Assembly (NCBI RefSeq): GCF_030285925.1
Contig: NZ_CP127251.1
Location: forward strand, 1,674,001 to 1,738,000
DNA: 64,000 nt
DNA from: Devosia sp. YIM 151766
GTDB taxonomy: Bacteria; Pseudomonadota; Alphaproteobacteria; Rhizobiales; Devosiaceae
Reading direction: 5' to 3'
Shown here: positions 1-8,478 of the stretch, piece after piece
Numbering within the stretch: the first letter of the stretch is position 1
Layout: each line of letters starts with the position of its first letter
Made by a program: the position numbers and the translations under genes
Notes under the pieces: model-generated
The model's input: only the letters and a program-made list of their open reading frames with translations
Told to the model about the DNA's origin: nothing
Database searches by the model: none

Positions 1-1458
1 GGGCTCGACGCGGAGCCGGAGGGCCTGTGGGGTATTGAGGATGGTGACCGGGCTGCGGGGTTCGCGCTGCCGGGCCAGGATGTTGAGCACGATATCGGCG
101 GAGCAGACCCCTTCACGCAGCGCCTCGGCACAGGCCGCCTCGACCGCCGGCAAGCCATCGCTGAGCACGGCGGTCAGGATGGTGACCATCTGCCGGCCCC
201 CATCGGTTGCCGAGCCCAACCGGCGCCGGATCTTCTCGATGCTGGCCGGCAGCACCCAGTCCTTGAAGGGCGCGCCATTGCGCCAGGCGCCGGGCTTGCG
301 CGCCAGCACCGGCACGTAATGCCAGGGGTCATAGACGGTCTGGTCGCGACCGAAGATGCGGGGATGTTCACCCACTGGCCTGCCGTCCTGACGCAGCTCG
401 ATCCGATCGGCATAGGCCCGGATCTCGACCGGTCGCCCCACCGCACTGGCCATCACCGAGTACTTGTTGTTATCGAACCGAACCAGGCAGGTCTTGGAGA
501 CCGAGGCCGTCACCGCATGGAAGCCGTCGAACCGGCCGGCATAAGGCACCAGACTGCCGCGCTCTGCCTCGAAGGCTTCCCAGATGGTCTGGTCGCGGAA
601 CTCGGGATGGCGATGCGCCCGGGCATAGGCAATGGTCTTGTCCAGCAGCAGGGCATTGAGCTCGTCATAGCTGCTCACGCGCAGGCGGGGCGTGAAGAAG
701 CGCTCCCGCACCAGCCCGACCTGGTTCTCGACCTGGCCCTTCTCCCAACCTGAGGCGGGTGTGCAGGCCACAGGGTCGATCAGATAATGCCCGCACATCT
801 GCAGGAACCGGCGATTGTAGACTCGATCCTTGCCCACCAGGATCGTATCGACCGCCGTCTTCATGTTGTCGTAGATGCCGCGCGTGCAGGTGCCCTTGAA
901 GAAGGCGAAGGCCCGATCATGAGCGTCGAACACCATCTCCTGGGTCTCGCGTGGATAGGCCCGCACGAACAGCATCCGGCTATGGCAGAGCCGGACATGG
1001 GCGACCTTGACCGTCACCGTGGTGCCGTTGATCAGCACCACGTCGTGGCTCCAGTCGAACTGGTAGGCCTCGCCCGGCGCAAAGCTCAGCGGCACGAAGG
1101 CGGATGCAACCGTAGCGGAGCGATCCTGATCCCAGTTCCGGGCATAGCGACGAACTGCATCGTAGCTGCCCGAATAGCCCAGTCCCGTGAGTTCCTCGAA
1201 CACCCGGATCAGCGTCAGCCGCTCACGCGCAGCCTTCCCTTCATTGGCCAGCAATAGCTTATCCAGATCCCCCTGCCACGGACCGATCCGGGGCAGCGGC
1301 TGCTTCTCACGCTCATAGGAAAAGCTCGTCTCACCCGACCGGATGATCTTGCGCACCGTGTTGCGCGCAACATGCAACTCCCGCTCAATCTGCTTGATGG
1401 ACTTGCCCTGCACAAAATATGCCCGACGAACCCGTGCAATCGTATCCACGCACTTCAT
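1..1458 (-). CDS. istA: IS21 family transposase IstA (3' end beyond window)
   Basis: DDE transposase that cuts and joins the IS21 ends with help from the IstB ATPase. Read from ATG at 1458, 486 codons are visible without a stop. A helix-turn-helix lies near residues 18-40 (KSIKQIERELHVARNTVRK). An RNase-H-like core follows with candidate catalytic residues Asp135 (FDWSHD), Asp197 (YDNMK) and Glu244 (KGQVENQ). The family is about 500 residues long, so only a short C-terminal piece is missing. The frame appears intact, so the element may still be active. istB should follow immediately to the left. Confidence 0.9.
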   Translation of the reverse strand, partial: MKCVDTIARVRRAYFVQGKSIKQIERELHVARNTVRKIIRSGETSFSYEREKQPLPRIGPWQGDLDKLLLANEGKAARERLTLIRVFEELTGLGYSGSYDAVRRYARNWDQDRSATVASAFVPLSFAPGEAYQFDWSHDVVLINGTTVTVKVAHVRLCHSRMLFVRAYPRETQEMVFDAHDRAFAFFKGTCTRGIYDNMKTAVDTILVGKDRVYNRRFLQMCGHYLIDPVACTPASGWEKGQVENQVGLVRERFFTPRLRVSSYDELNALLLDKTIAYARAHRHPEFRDQTIWEAFEAERGSLVPYAGRFDGFHAVTASVSKTCLVRFDNNKYSVMASAVGRPVEIRAYADRIELRQDGRPVGEHPRIFGRDQTVYDPWHYVPVLARKPGAWRNGAPFKDWVLPASIEKIRRRLGSATDGGRQMVTILTAVLSDGLPAVEAACAEALREGVCSADIVLNILARQREPRSPVTILNTPQALRLRVEP

Positions 1459-1515
1459 CCCCCAACCGCCTATCCCAAACCAAAGGACGGACAGTCTGCC
1501 TAAAACACAAAATGG

Positions 1516-1576
1516 GGGGTCAATATTGGACGCCGATTACCCCCGGTAAGGGGTCAAATTTGCATGCCGAAACACA
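1516..1576. repeat. IS21 terminal repeats (two copies)
   Basis: Two direct 21-bp repeats, 1516-1536 and 1550-1570, agree at 17 of 21 positions (both begin ggggtcaa and end gccga) and are offset by 34 bp. They lie between the element tip and istA. In IS21 relatives such repeats are the transposase binding sites. The outer copy supplies the last codons of the interrupted phage gene. Confidence 0.75.
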
Positions 1577-3672
1577 CCGTTGCCGGTAGGACGAATGGTG
1601 ATGTCTTCCAAGTGTAGCTGCTGACCATTCAGGTAACGAGGCTGGTTTGCCATTACCTCGCTCAATGCCAGATCGACGGCCATTGAGAACTGGCCGGGGT
1701 CGCCCACACCGATGCCGGCCACAGAGACCATGTAGCCGTTAATGTTGATATGGGTGCTGGCGTATTGCTCTACCGCCGCCTCAAATGCGGCGTTCCCGAC
1801 CTGACCGCCGACCGCCGCATAGTAGCGCATGGTGTCGCTAATCTCGGAAAGGGCCTGGGAGGCATTCATTGGCTCATGCGCACCCCAGCCCAGAAAGCCG
1901 CCAACCTTGACCCGGCCAAGCGCTTCTTCGGCCTGCTTGGTGGTCATGTTGACCATGGGATGGGAGGCCGGGCCGTTCATCAGGGCTTGGTTCGCCTGAC
2001 GCACGGCCTGATAATTGTCCATGCCCAGCTTTTTGCCCTGCACAACGAGGTCGAAGAACCGTCTGTCATCCGCACTGGAGAAGTAGGTGTTTAGGAGCAG
2101 AGGACTCTTCATGTAGAGCTGCTCAAACACCCCGATGCCAGCTTCCAGCGCTGGCGGTAGCACCACTTCACCGCTCTCCAAGAACTGCTTGAGGTTCGAT
2201 GGGGTGGCCTGTGAAACGCCTGTGGCAAAGACCTGAGCCCATCGGGGATTGGCGACACCGGCAGTGGCGAAGAGCTTTACCTCCAGATCTAGAATGGCCT
2301 CGGGGTCGGCATTGGTCGCTTCCCCCTGTTCCTTCACATATGCCGCAAGGTCTTTGCCTAGCTGGTCCTGTTGCTGCTTGGCGGTCAGGGTCTCCGTCCC
2401 CTCCCCATTGGCATTGGGGACTTCAATATCTTGAATAAACCCGCTTTCGCCTGTCTGAACACGGCTCAGATTTGAGCTGTGAACTACCGCCCGTACCTGC
2501 TCGGCATGGAGCGCCATCGCGGCCTTCTGGTTCGCTTCAGCGATATTGGCCTGAGCCCGCTGCCGGGCATTCTCAGATCGGATAAGCAAATCAGCTTGAG
2601 CGCGACCGTCCAGCATGTTCGGGTGTTCCGCCACGTACTGGTCCATCTGTTCTTTAGTGAGGTTACCGTTGCCCGCCTGAATATTCAGGTCAGCATAGGA
2701 GCCGATGCTCTGCTCCAGAACCTGCTCACCATGGGCGCTCTTGGCCCGCTCGATGATGCCAGCCGTCTTCACCGAATACTGTGGCGACGTGGCCAGCGAA
2801 GACATGTTCCCGAAATCGTCTTCACGCTGATGACTGAGCAGCGCGTTGACCAGCTCCCAATCACCGTCATTGGCGAGGGCACTGATGACATTGATCATCA
2901 GCTCGTCCTGCTCGCCACGGCTCAGGCGCAGGAACTCTTCCTGACCTTCGTAGCGGGCATAAAGCTCCTTGGCGATCTCTTCGGGGTGCTTGCCCTCCGC
3001 GCTGAGCGTCTGCGCCTGACCTAGGAAGACGCCAAAGACATTCGCCCTGGCCTCGTCCATGGTTCGCGCCGATTGCACTTCGGTGTGCTTGGCCGCTCCC
3101 GTGGCCTCATAGTTGCCCATGAGGGGGAGGTAGCCAGCCTCGAAGTGCTTGTCGTCAAAGGCCGTGAGGTCTTCGTTGGCCGCGTTCCGAACGTAGCTTG
3201 AGAAGTCGATCTCATGCCGGTTCGGGTCGGTGGCGTACTGGGCACTCAGCTCGTTCATGCGGTTATAGGCGGTGCGTTCGCCCATCACCTTCATAAAGGC
3301 AGCCTTAAACCACGGGTTGGCCATCTCCGGCATACCGCTGTCTACGGCAGCCCGGGCCTCGTCATAGGACATGCCACCGATGCGGCGCATGGCGCGGTCC
3401 TCAGCATCCTTCCGTTCGCGCGCGGCCTCGTCATTGAGGAAGCCGCCGATGACCGGGTTGATTTCGCCCAGGGCGCGCGCAAGCTGGAGGAAGGAATTGT
3501 CCTGAGAAGGGGCTTGAGGACGGCTATAGGTGTCCACCGGGCGGGCTGTGGGCCGGAGCCCAGGCATGCGGATGTCAGAGGCCGAGGGGCTGTCCACGCG
3601 AGCGGAGTTGCGGCGACCGGCACGAGGGCGGTCACCCATGGGCCGAAGCCCGGTTACACGGTTGATGGTCAT
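1537..3672 (-). CDS. T7 gp15-like internal virion protein, 3' end replaced by IS21
   Basis: Long, mostly helical, Ala/Gln/Glu-rich protein of 711 residues with no signal peptide. Its layout matches podovirus internal virion proteins of the T7 gp15 type (about 750 residues), which are ejected into the host and form the periplasmic channel for DNA entry. Similar features are an N-terminal segment reading KAAFMKVMGERTAY (gp15 has a like stretch, VKTGRNAAY) and a C-terminal TGNGVFR before the break. The family call is from remembered pattern, not a search. ATG at 3672 is preferred over TTG at 3687, with GGAAA upstream. The last dozen residues and the stop at 1537 come from the IS21 end, so roughly 40-50 native residues are inferred lost and the protein is probably non-functional. 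Confidence 0.6.
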   Translation of the reverse strand: MTINRVTGLRPMGDRPRAGRRNSARVDSPSASDIRMPGLRPTARPVDTYSRPQAPSQDNSFLQLARALGEINPVIGGFLNDEAARERKDAEDRAMRRIGGMSYDEARAAVDSGMPEMANPWFKAAFMKVMGERTAYNRMNELSAQYATDPNRHEIDFSSYVRNAANEDLTAFDDKHFEAGYLPLMGNYEATGAAKHTEVQSARTMDEARANVFGVFLGQAQTLSAEGKHPEEIAKELYARYEGQEEFLRLSRGEQDELMINVISALANDGDWELVNALLSHQREDDFGNMSSLATSPQYSVKTAGIIERAKSAHGEQVLEQSIGSYADLNIQAGNGNLTKEQMDQYVAEHPNMLDGRAQADLLIRSENARQRAQANIAEANQKAAMALHAEQVRAVVHSSNLSRVQTGESGFIQDIEVPNANGEGTETLTAKQQQDQLGKDLAAYVKEQGEATNADPEAILDLEVKLFATAGVANPRWAQVFATGVSQATPSNLKQFLESGEVVLPPALEAGIGVFEQLYMKSPLLLNTYFSSADDRRFFDLVVQGKKLGMDNYQAVRQANQALMNGPASHPMVNMTTKQAEEALGRVKVGGFLGWGAHEPMNASQALSEISDTMRYYAAVGGQVGNAAFEAAVEQYASTHININGYMVSVAGIGVGDPGQFSMAVDLALSEVMANQPRYLNGQQLHLEDITIRPTGNGVFRHANLTPYRG

Positions 3673-3786
3673 GGCGATGATTTCCAAAAGTGAAAAGGGC
3701 CACCCGAAGGCAGCCCATGAGGTTCTTGCAAGATTGACCTCCGCGTTTTTTGAATTTGCGAGAGGTCTAGGGTGAGGGGTAATCGG

Positions 3787-3984
3787 TCACGCCAGCGCTT
3801 CCCCCACGCTCAGCCCCGCCCATGCGCAGCCAAACCACGCCACCAGCTTGAACGGCCACGCCAGATACGAGAACCGCAGCAGCATGTTCAGAAACTGGCT
3901 GGACCCACAAGCGATGCCATAGGCGACCGCCAAGACTGCGTTGAGCCCGATCATGGTGCCCAGACCTGCAATGACCGCCAACAT
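3787..3984 (-). CDS. small membrane protein of phage remnant
   Basis: A 65-residue hydrophobic protein with two likely membrane segments (about residues 1-24 and 33-62) and a short polar turn between them. Its ATG at 3984 overlaps the TAA stop of the gene before it (TAATG), so the two are probably translationally coupled. Small two-helix proteins in phage regions are sometimes holins or superinfection-exclusion proteins, but nothing in the sequence decides this. An upstream in-frame extension exists, but the overlapping start fits phage gene packing better. Confidence 0.5.
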   Translation of the reverse strand: MLAVIAGLGTMIGLNAVLAVAYGIACGSSQFLNMLLRFSYLAWPFKLVAWFGCAWAGLSVGEALA

Positions 3985-4532
3985 TAGACTACCTGCCCGG
4001 CATGAACGCGGAGGACATGGAGCGGGAAGGCGGGACTGGCGAAGACGCCGTTGCGGACAAGCCATGAGCCAGCGGAGATGATAATGGGCGTCACTCCTTC
4101 CCGTTCACAGAGCTGCTCCAGCACCCTCCCATCCCCATCAGCGATGTCTGGGAACTGGTCCATCATGCCCAGAACATCCGGCTCGGTGGCAGCGAGGTGG
4201 CCAAGGAGCGTCCCCCAGCCTTTAGGGCAGTCTGGGCTCTCATAGTCGGCCACATGAATTACTGCGCCTGTGACGGTCGTGTAGCCCTCGCCCCATCGGC
4301 CAGAGGCGAACGCTTCGGCGCTGCGGTCAGCATAGAATTGGGCATGGGGAGCAGGGCCGTAGAAATCGACATGACCAATCTTGGCCATTGCCCAATCGTC
4401 CCGAAGGTTCGCCACAGCGCCCCTGAAGCCGAACTCCTGAACCTCGTTGATGATCGACCGACCGAAAGAAAAAATCCCGCGCATGGAATGCCTATAGTTT
4501 TCGCGGTGATGCCACCCGCCATCGGGCAGCAT
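3984..4532 (-). CDS. hypothetical protein of phage remnant
   Basis: A 182-residue soluble protein not recognised as any family. The start at 4532 is chosen because GGAGG lies eight bases upstream; a TTG at 4601 would add 23 residues and an internal ATG at 4484 would remove 16. The middle is aromatic and His-rich (HVDFYGPAPHAQFYADRS, then GRWGEGY) and the C-terminal third contains a compact hydrophobic stretch (GVTPIIISAGSWLV). It sits between the integrase and a small membrane protein on the same strand and is coupled to the latter by TAATG. A phage accessory function is an inference from position only. Confidence 0.5.
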   Translation of the reverse strand: MLPDGGWHHRENYRHSMRGIFSFGRSIINEVQEFGFRGAVANLRDDWAMAKIGHVDFYGPAPHAQFYADRSAEAFASGRWGEGYTTVTGAVIHVADYESPDCPKGWGTLLGHLAATEPDVLGMMDQFPDIADGDGRVLEQLCEREGVTPIIISAGSWLVRNGVFASPAFPLHVLRVHAGQVV

Positions 4533-4632
4533 GGAGAAAGCCTCCAGAAGGACACACAGGAACAGTGAGGCAGCGGGATGGGGATGAGCCTCCCGCGCCA
4601 AAGCATCGCGCTATGCGCCCATCTAGGGGCTC

Positions 4633-6273
4633 TTAGGGACGCTTCGGCGCTTCCACGGGATAGCGAGGAAATTCCTTGATGGCTTCGGCCAGCTCTTCGA
4701 TGTCAGGCAGCTCATAGCGCCGCCCAACCTTCGGGTCGGTGTGGCCACAGAAGGCGTCACGGATGCGCTCTTCTATCTTGGCCTTTGCCGCCCTGCGCCT
4801 GAAGGTATGCCGCCAGCCATGGTTCGGACCAACGCCGGGGTCAGTAACGCCGAGCTTACGGACCCAATCAGCCAGCTTCTGGCGCATGATCACATAGGGA
4901 GGCCGTGGCGGATTGAGCGGGTCCACCGGCTTGTCTGTCTTTACCGCCTTTAAGTCATAGAAGAGCGGACCAGCCTTGGCCTTCTGAACGAACTCGATAA
5001 ACCCCTGCTCTATCAGATGGTCGTGCAGCACCACCGTGCGCGGCATTGAGCCCTTCACGGTGCCCGCATCAGGCGTGATATGAACCAGCCAGAAGCCGTC
5101 CTTATGCCGCTCAATGTCCTGCTTGCGGAGCTGCGTCATTTCACCAGACCGAGCACCTGTATAGGCACACAGCCATGGCACCCACCGCACAGCGAGCTTC
5201 AGATGCTCTGATGTGCGCGGCCCAAGAGGGATGAAGGTGGCCTTGAGGATGGTTTCGGCGTCTTCCTCTTGGAACTTGCCACGGGTCGGGCCTGAGCGGG
5301 CCACGGCGACCTTTACCCCGTCCAGAGGATTGCTGGTCAGCTTCTTCTGCTTCTTCACCCAATTGAAGACCGTGCGGGCACCAGTGAGCCAAATCTCATT
5401 GACTGTCCGACCACCGAGCCCCGCTGTTGCTGCCAGCTTGTCTTTCCAAGCCACCGCATCATCATCGGTCATAAGCGCAATGTCGCGCTTCTCCAGAAAC
5501 GCATTGAGGTCCATGAAGACGGCGCGCCAGCGGTTCACTGTGGCCACGGCTGGCTGGCGCTCTTTCACCCACGCCTCAAACGCCTCCCAAGCGTTCCAGC
5601 CGCTCAGCTTCACGTTCGCTGGATTGACGGGAACTGCCTTCGGAAAGCGCTCACGGTGCTGGTCGGGGCGATAGTCACCCCCTGCCCTTCGCCGCAGCAA
5701 TGCCATAGCGGCCAGTAGGTCGCGCTCAACTGTGTCTACAAGAGCGGCATGGGAGATTGGCGAGAGCGCTACGCCTTCACCGGCAAGAAAGGTGGGCAGC
5801 CGTGAAAGCTCTTGTACAGTTGCTTGCATATAGGCCGCAACGCGAGGAGATCGAGTAGCGGCTTCATCAGGCTCATCTTCTTCATGCGCGCTATTAAAGC
5901 GGCTTAGGGCGTCCTGATAGCGCTCATAGTGGTGGTCCCACACCTCAACCGAGGCATCACCATCGGTATGCTGAGCAATGAACCAGTCATACCAGCGCCC
6001 TGCCAGATCGTGCAGCTCACGGTGAGATAGCTCCAAAGCCTCACCGGAGGCCGCTGAGCGTAACGCAGCAATTCGGCCCTCAACGTCAGCGACCCACTGA
6101 GCGAAGGCAGCCTTGGCCTCGCCTGATGATTTGTCGGTGGTGAGCCGGAAGCGCTCTTCCTGCCGAATGCCATAGGCGCGCTGATAGGCATCCCGCACAT
6201 CCGGGGGGATGACTTTGCGCGCGAACCAGTCGCCATTTTTTGCTCGGAAAAGTGCTGGCATGAGGATGGCCAC
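4633..6273 (-). CDS. tyrosine recombinase / phage integrase
   Basis: Site-specific recombinase of 546 residues that would integrate and excise the element at the adjacent tRNA-Leu. The C-terminal catalytic domain shows the full set: Arg375 (TGARSGEM), Lys408 (TVKGSMPRT), His485-x-x-Arg488 (HGWRHTF), His511 (CGHTD) and nucleophile Tyr520 (VGRRYEL). The N-terminus (ALFRAKNGDWFARKVIP) resembles the small arm-binding domain found in many proteobacterial integrases, and a core-binding SAM-like segment lies around 225-310. GTG at 6273 has AAAGGG eight bases upstream; ATG at 6261 lacks a Shine-Dalgarno. All catalytic residues are present, so the enzyme could be functional although the element looks decayed. 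Confidence 0.93.
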   Translation of the reverse strand: MAILMPALFRAKNGDWFARKVIPPDVRDAYQRAYGIRQEERFRLTTDKSSGEAKAAFAQWVADVEGRIAALRSAASGEALELSHRELHDLAGRWYDWFIAQHTDGDASVEVWDHHYERYQDALSRFNSAHEEDEPDEAATRSPRVAAYMQATVQELSRLPTFLAGEGVALSPISHAALVDTVERDLLAAMALLRRRAGGDYRPDQHRERFPKAVPVNPANVKLSGWNAWEAFEAWVKERQPAVATVNRWRAVFMDLNAFLEKRDIALMTDDDAVAWKDKLAATAGLGGRTVNEIWLTGARTVFNWVKKQKKLTSNPLDGVKVAVARSGPTRGKFQEEDAETILKATFIPLGPRTSEHLKLAVRWVPWLCAYTGARSGEMTQLRKQDIERHKDGFWLVHITPDAGTVKGSMPRTVVLHDHLIEQGFIEFVQKAKAGPLFYDLKAVKTDKPVDPLNPPRPPYVIMRQKLADWVRKLGVTDPGVGPNHGWRHTFRRRAAKAKIEERIRDAFCGHTDPKVGRRYELPDIEELAEAIKEFPRYPVEAPKRP

Positions 6274-6311
6274 TTGTAGCGCCCTTTGTAGTGGGTGGGC
6301 TGCTACAAGTG
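6271..6311 (-). promoter_or_regulatory. inverted repeat covering the integrase start codon
   Basis: A perfect 10-bp inverted repeat (CACTTGTAGC at 6271-6280 and its complement at 6302-6311) is separated by 21 bases. In the mRNA one arm contains the GTG start of the integrase and the loop contains its Shine-Dalgarno AAAGGG. It could be an operator for a repressor or excisionase, or an RNA hairpin that limits integrase translation. The repeat is seen; the role is inferred. Confidence 0.45.
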
Positions 6312-6358
6312 CCTGTAATCCTTCAACTCTTTGTCCCCATTACGAGAATGGGAGAGTT

Positions 6359-6443
6359 TGGTGCGGTCGAGAAGACTCGAACTTCCACGCCTCGCGGCAC
6401 AGCGACCTCAACGCTGCGCGTCTACCAATTCCGCCACGACCGC
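6359..6443 (-). tRNA. tRNA-Leu(GAG)
   Basis: An 85-nt class II tRNA with a 7-bp acceptor stem (GCGGTCG pairing with CGACCGC), an anticodon stem CAGCG/CGCTG around the loop TTGAGGT giving anticodon GAG, a long variable arm, a T-loop GTTCGAGTC and an encoded CCA end. Its 3' end faces the integrase gene, so it is the likely attachment site of the neighbouring element. The tRNA is complete, as expected when an integrating phage restores the 3' end. A small inverted repeat (cccatt/aatggg) lies just downstream at 6336-6352. Confidence 0.97.
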
Positions 6444-6557
6444 ACTGTGTGGTAGAAGCCTCGGACGCCAGCGGCACCGAAGCGAGTGGGATGTAGCAAA
6501 GCTCCGCCACAACCTCAAGCGGATAAATCGGAATTCTTGTCCGGCTGTGGAGACTTG

Positions 6558-8369
6558 CTATGCTTCCTCGGTCTCCAGCTTCTGTCCGCATTTGGAGCAG
6601 AATTGCGCCTCCCTGCCCGCGGGCTGCCCGCAGGCGGTGCAGAAGCGGCCATGTTCGACCAGCGGGATGTCCGCCGCCTCGATCTGCGCCGGAGCAAGCG
6701 GCCCGGTCAGCGCCGCTTCGAACGCGGCCTGCCGGCGAGCCAGTTCGGCATTGCCCTCGCGCTGCGCCGAAATGTTGACATTGCCGCGCACGACATCCTG
6801 CAAGTCCTTGTTGTCGAGGTTGACGCCGACCATTTCCACGCGTTTGGCGCAGAGCGTCCTGACGTCGCCGAATATGCCGGTCAGCCAGTCATGGCTGTCA
6901 TCGGTGCGGGAAATGGTCACCAGGTCGCGCGGGCGATCCAGATCGCCGACTTCCGCCTCGACCGTTCCCGCCCACACTTCGGCCAGAAATTCCGGGTGGG
7001 TGACCTGCGTGCTGGTCTCCACGCTGTCGGAATCGGCCTTGCCGACGCGGACTTCCGCCTTGTGCTGGGTTCCGCGCAGCCGGATGAAGGCGAACAGCGA
7101 CCTGAACCGCTGCACCCTGTAGAGCGCTTCGCCGGCTTCCATGTGATAGAGCCCGGCCCGGCGGAACCGGTGCGAGGCGAACAGATAGAGCATGGCCAGC
7201 GCCGGCGGCAGGAAGGCCGAAGGCGTATCCACCGCCACGCCGCGGAAAAACTGCTCCACCGCCGCCGGCAGCACCAGGAAGCCGCCGACGATCATGCCCA
7301 CGCCATAGAGCGACCAGCCCGCCACCAGCCGCAGCCGCGCCGCCGCCGCCACCGGATTGCCCATCGGCAGCGGCTGGCGCTCGATGACCAGCCGTGCTTC
7401 GAACGTGCCGGCATCCGATATGGCGGCCGACGCCGCCTCGGCATCCATCTGCACCACGCGGTTGGGAATGTTCTGGAAGCGCCGGGCTTCCGCCTTGTTG
7501 GGCAATTGATTGATGATGTTCCGGTAATCGGTCGATGCTGAAAGCGTTTCCGCCAGCGATTCGCTGTCCACGGCCGGCAGCCGGGCCGGCACTACGGCCC
7601 GCAGGAATGCGAAATCCACCGCGCTCAATATCGCCACCAGCGCCAGCAGCAGGATGATTGGCGGCGAGAGCGAGAGCGCCGCTTCCAGCGCGCCGATCCT
7701 GGCCACTTCCCGGGCGAAGGCCGGGTTGAACATCGAGTTCAGCACATTGTCCAGATGCAGGAAATAAATCCCGCCCAGCACCAGGCCGCTCAACACGATA
7801 TAGCCGACGATTCTGCCCGACAGCGATGCCAGGCGCGATGCGGCGCCTTGCGCATAAGGCTGCGCGGCGGGCGGCACGAAGGCGGCGGCGGCCCCGAACG
7901 TCGCCTTGAGAAACTGATGATAGTTCTGGTTGACGGCAATCTTGCGCGTCGTCAGCGTCGAGACCACCTCATCGATATGCCGATAGCCTTCGGGCGCATC
8001 CTCGGGAATCGCGTTGCGCAGGTGGATCAGCGTCTCCCAGAGCGTACGCGCCAGCAACCGCAGCGCGCCGAGCACGATGGCGATCATCGCCAGGGCGAAC
8101 GTGCCCAATCCGATCAGATTGGCGATGAAGCGCGTCATGAGCACGCCATAGGCCAGCGGCTCGCCGCGCATATTGGTCTGCAGATAATTCCAATAGGCGC
8201 CGATTTGCTCGAAGGTCCCGGGGCTGGAAAGCAGCAGAAGCGCCGAGCGGTTATAAATGACGATGGCCACCAGCAGCACGGCCACGACCAGACAGGCAAC
8301 AAGCCTCGTGCGGAGCAGACCACGGTCCAGCCTCGCCAAGCCCTCAAATACATTTGATGTCAACGACAA
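6558..8369 (-). CDS. polytopic membrane protein with C-terminal zinc ribbon
   Basis: A 603-residue protein of unknown function. Hydrophobic segments lie near residues 21-41, 80-108, 187-204, 235-257, 349-370 and 384-399, giving about six membrane helices. A soluble tail follows and ends in a zinc ribbon with Cys577, Cys580, Cys591 and Cys594 (FCTACGQ...FCSKCGQ). The 260-350 and 420-560 regions look cytoplasmic and globular. The start is uncertain: TTG at 8369 gives 603 residues and TTG at 8363 has a better-spaced G-rich Shine-Dalgarno, while no good ATG is in frame nearby. It lies downstream of fliN on the same strand with a 109-base gap. No motif suggests an enzyme; a regulatory or scaffold membrane protein is possible. 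Confidence 0.8.
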   Translation of the reverse strand: MSLTSNVFEGLARLDRGLLRTRLVACLVVAVLLVAIVIYNRSALLLLSSPGTFEQIGAYWNYLQTNMRGEPLAYGVLMTRFIANLIGLGTFALAMIAIVLGALRLLARTLWETLIHLRNAIPEDAPEGYRHIDEVVSTLTTRKIAVNQNYHQFLKATFGAAAAFVPPAAQPYAQGAASRLASLSGRIVGYIVLSGLVLGGIYFLHLDNVLNSMFNPAFAREVARIGALEAALSLSPPIILLLALVAILSAVDFAFLRAVVPARLPAVDSESLAETLSASTDYRNIINQLPNKAEARRFQNIPNRVVQMDAEAASAAISDAGTFEARLVIERQPLPMGNPVAAAARLRLVAGWSLYGVGMIVGGFLVLPAAVEQFFRGVAVDTPSAFLPPALAMLYLFASHRFRRAGLYHMEAGEALYRVQRFRSLFAFIRLRGTQHKAEVRVGKADSDSVETSTQVTHPEFLAEVWAGTVEAEVGDLDRPRDLVTISRTDDSHDWLTGIFGDVRTLCAKRVEMVGVNLDNKDLQDVVRGNVNISAQREGNAELARRQAAFEAALTGPLAPAQIEAADIPLVEHGRFCTACGQPAGREAQFCSKCGQKLETEEA

Positions 8370-8478
8370 CGCCCCCCGCGCTGCTCAAGCCTTGCAACAG
8401 ACACATCAAAAGCACAGCGGGCCAATAATGCCAAGCTGGAATGGAGCGCAGGAGGAGACGATTATCGCCCTGCGGCGT

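Larger units (their letters stand above)
1..1576 (-). mobile_element. IS21-family insertion sequence, partial (left edge of window)
   Basis: The window opens inside an insertion sequence. It carries an istA-type transposase on the minus strand, and upstream of it two copies of a 21-bp imperfect repeat next to a 5'-TG terminus at about 1576. Both are the usual layout of an IS21 end, where several transposase-binding repeats lie between the tip and istA. The istB helper ATPase and the other end must lie beyond position 1. The outer boundary was placed at the TG dinucleotide on the minus strand at 1576 and could be off by two bases. The target is a phage-like gene whose frame runs into the element. 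Confidence 0.85.
1577..6358. mobile_element. Integrated phage remnant at tRNA-Leu(GAG)
   Basis: A tyrosine integrase next to the 3' end of a tRNA gene, followed on the same strand by two small unknown genes and a T7 gp15-like virion protein, marks an integrated phage or its remnant. The right boundary is the tRNA-Leu 3' end at 6359. The left boundary is outside the window, beyond the IS21 insertion. Genes for replication, capsid and lysis are not visible here. An internal virion protein gene this close to the integrase is unlike a complete T7-like genome, so deletion or an unusual integration module is inferred. No second copy of the tRNA 3' end was found in the window. Confidence 0.7.
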
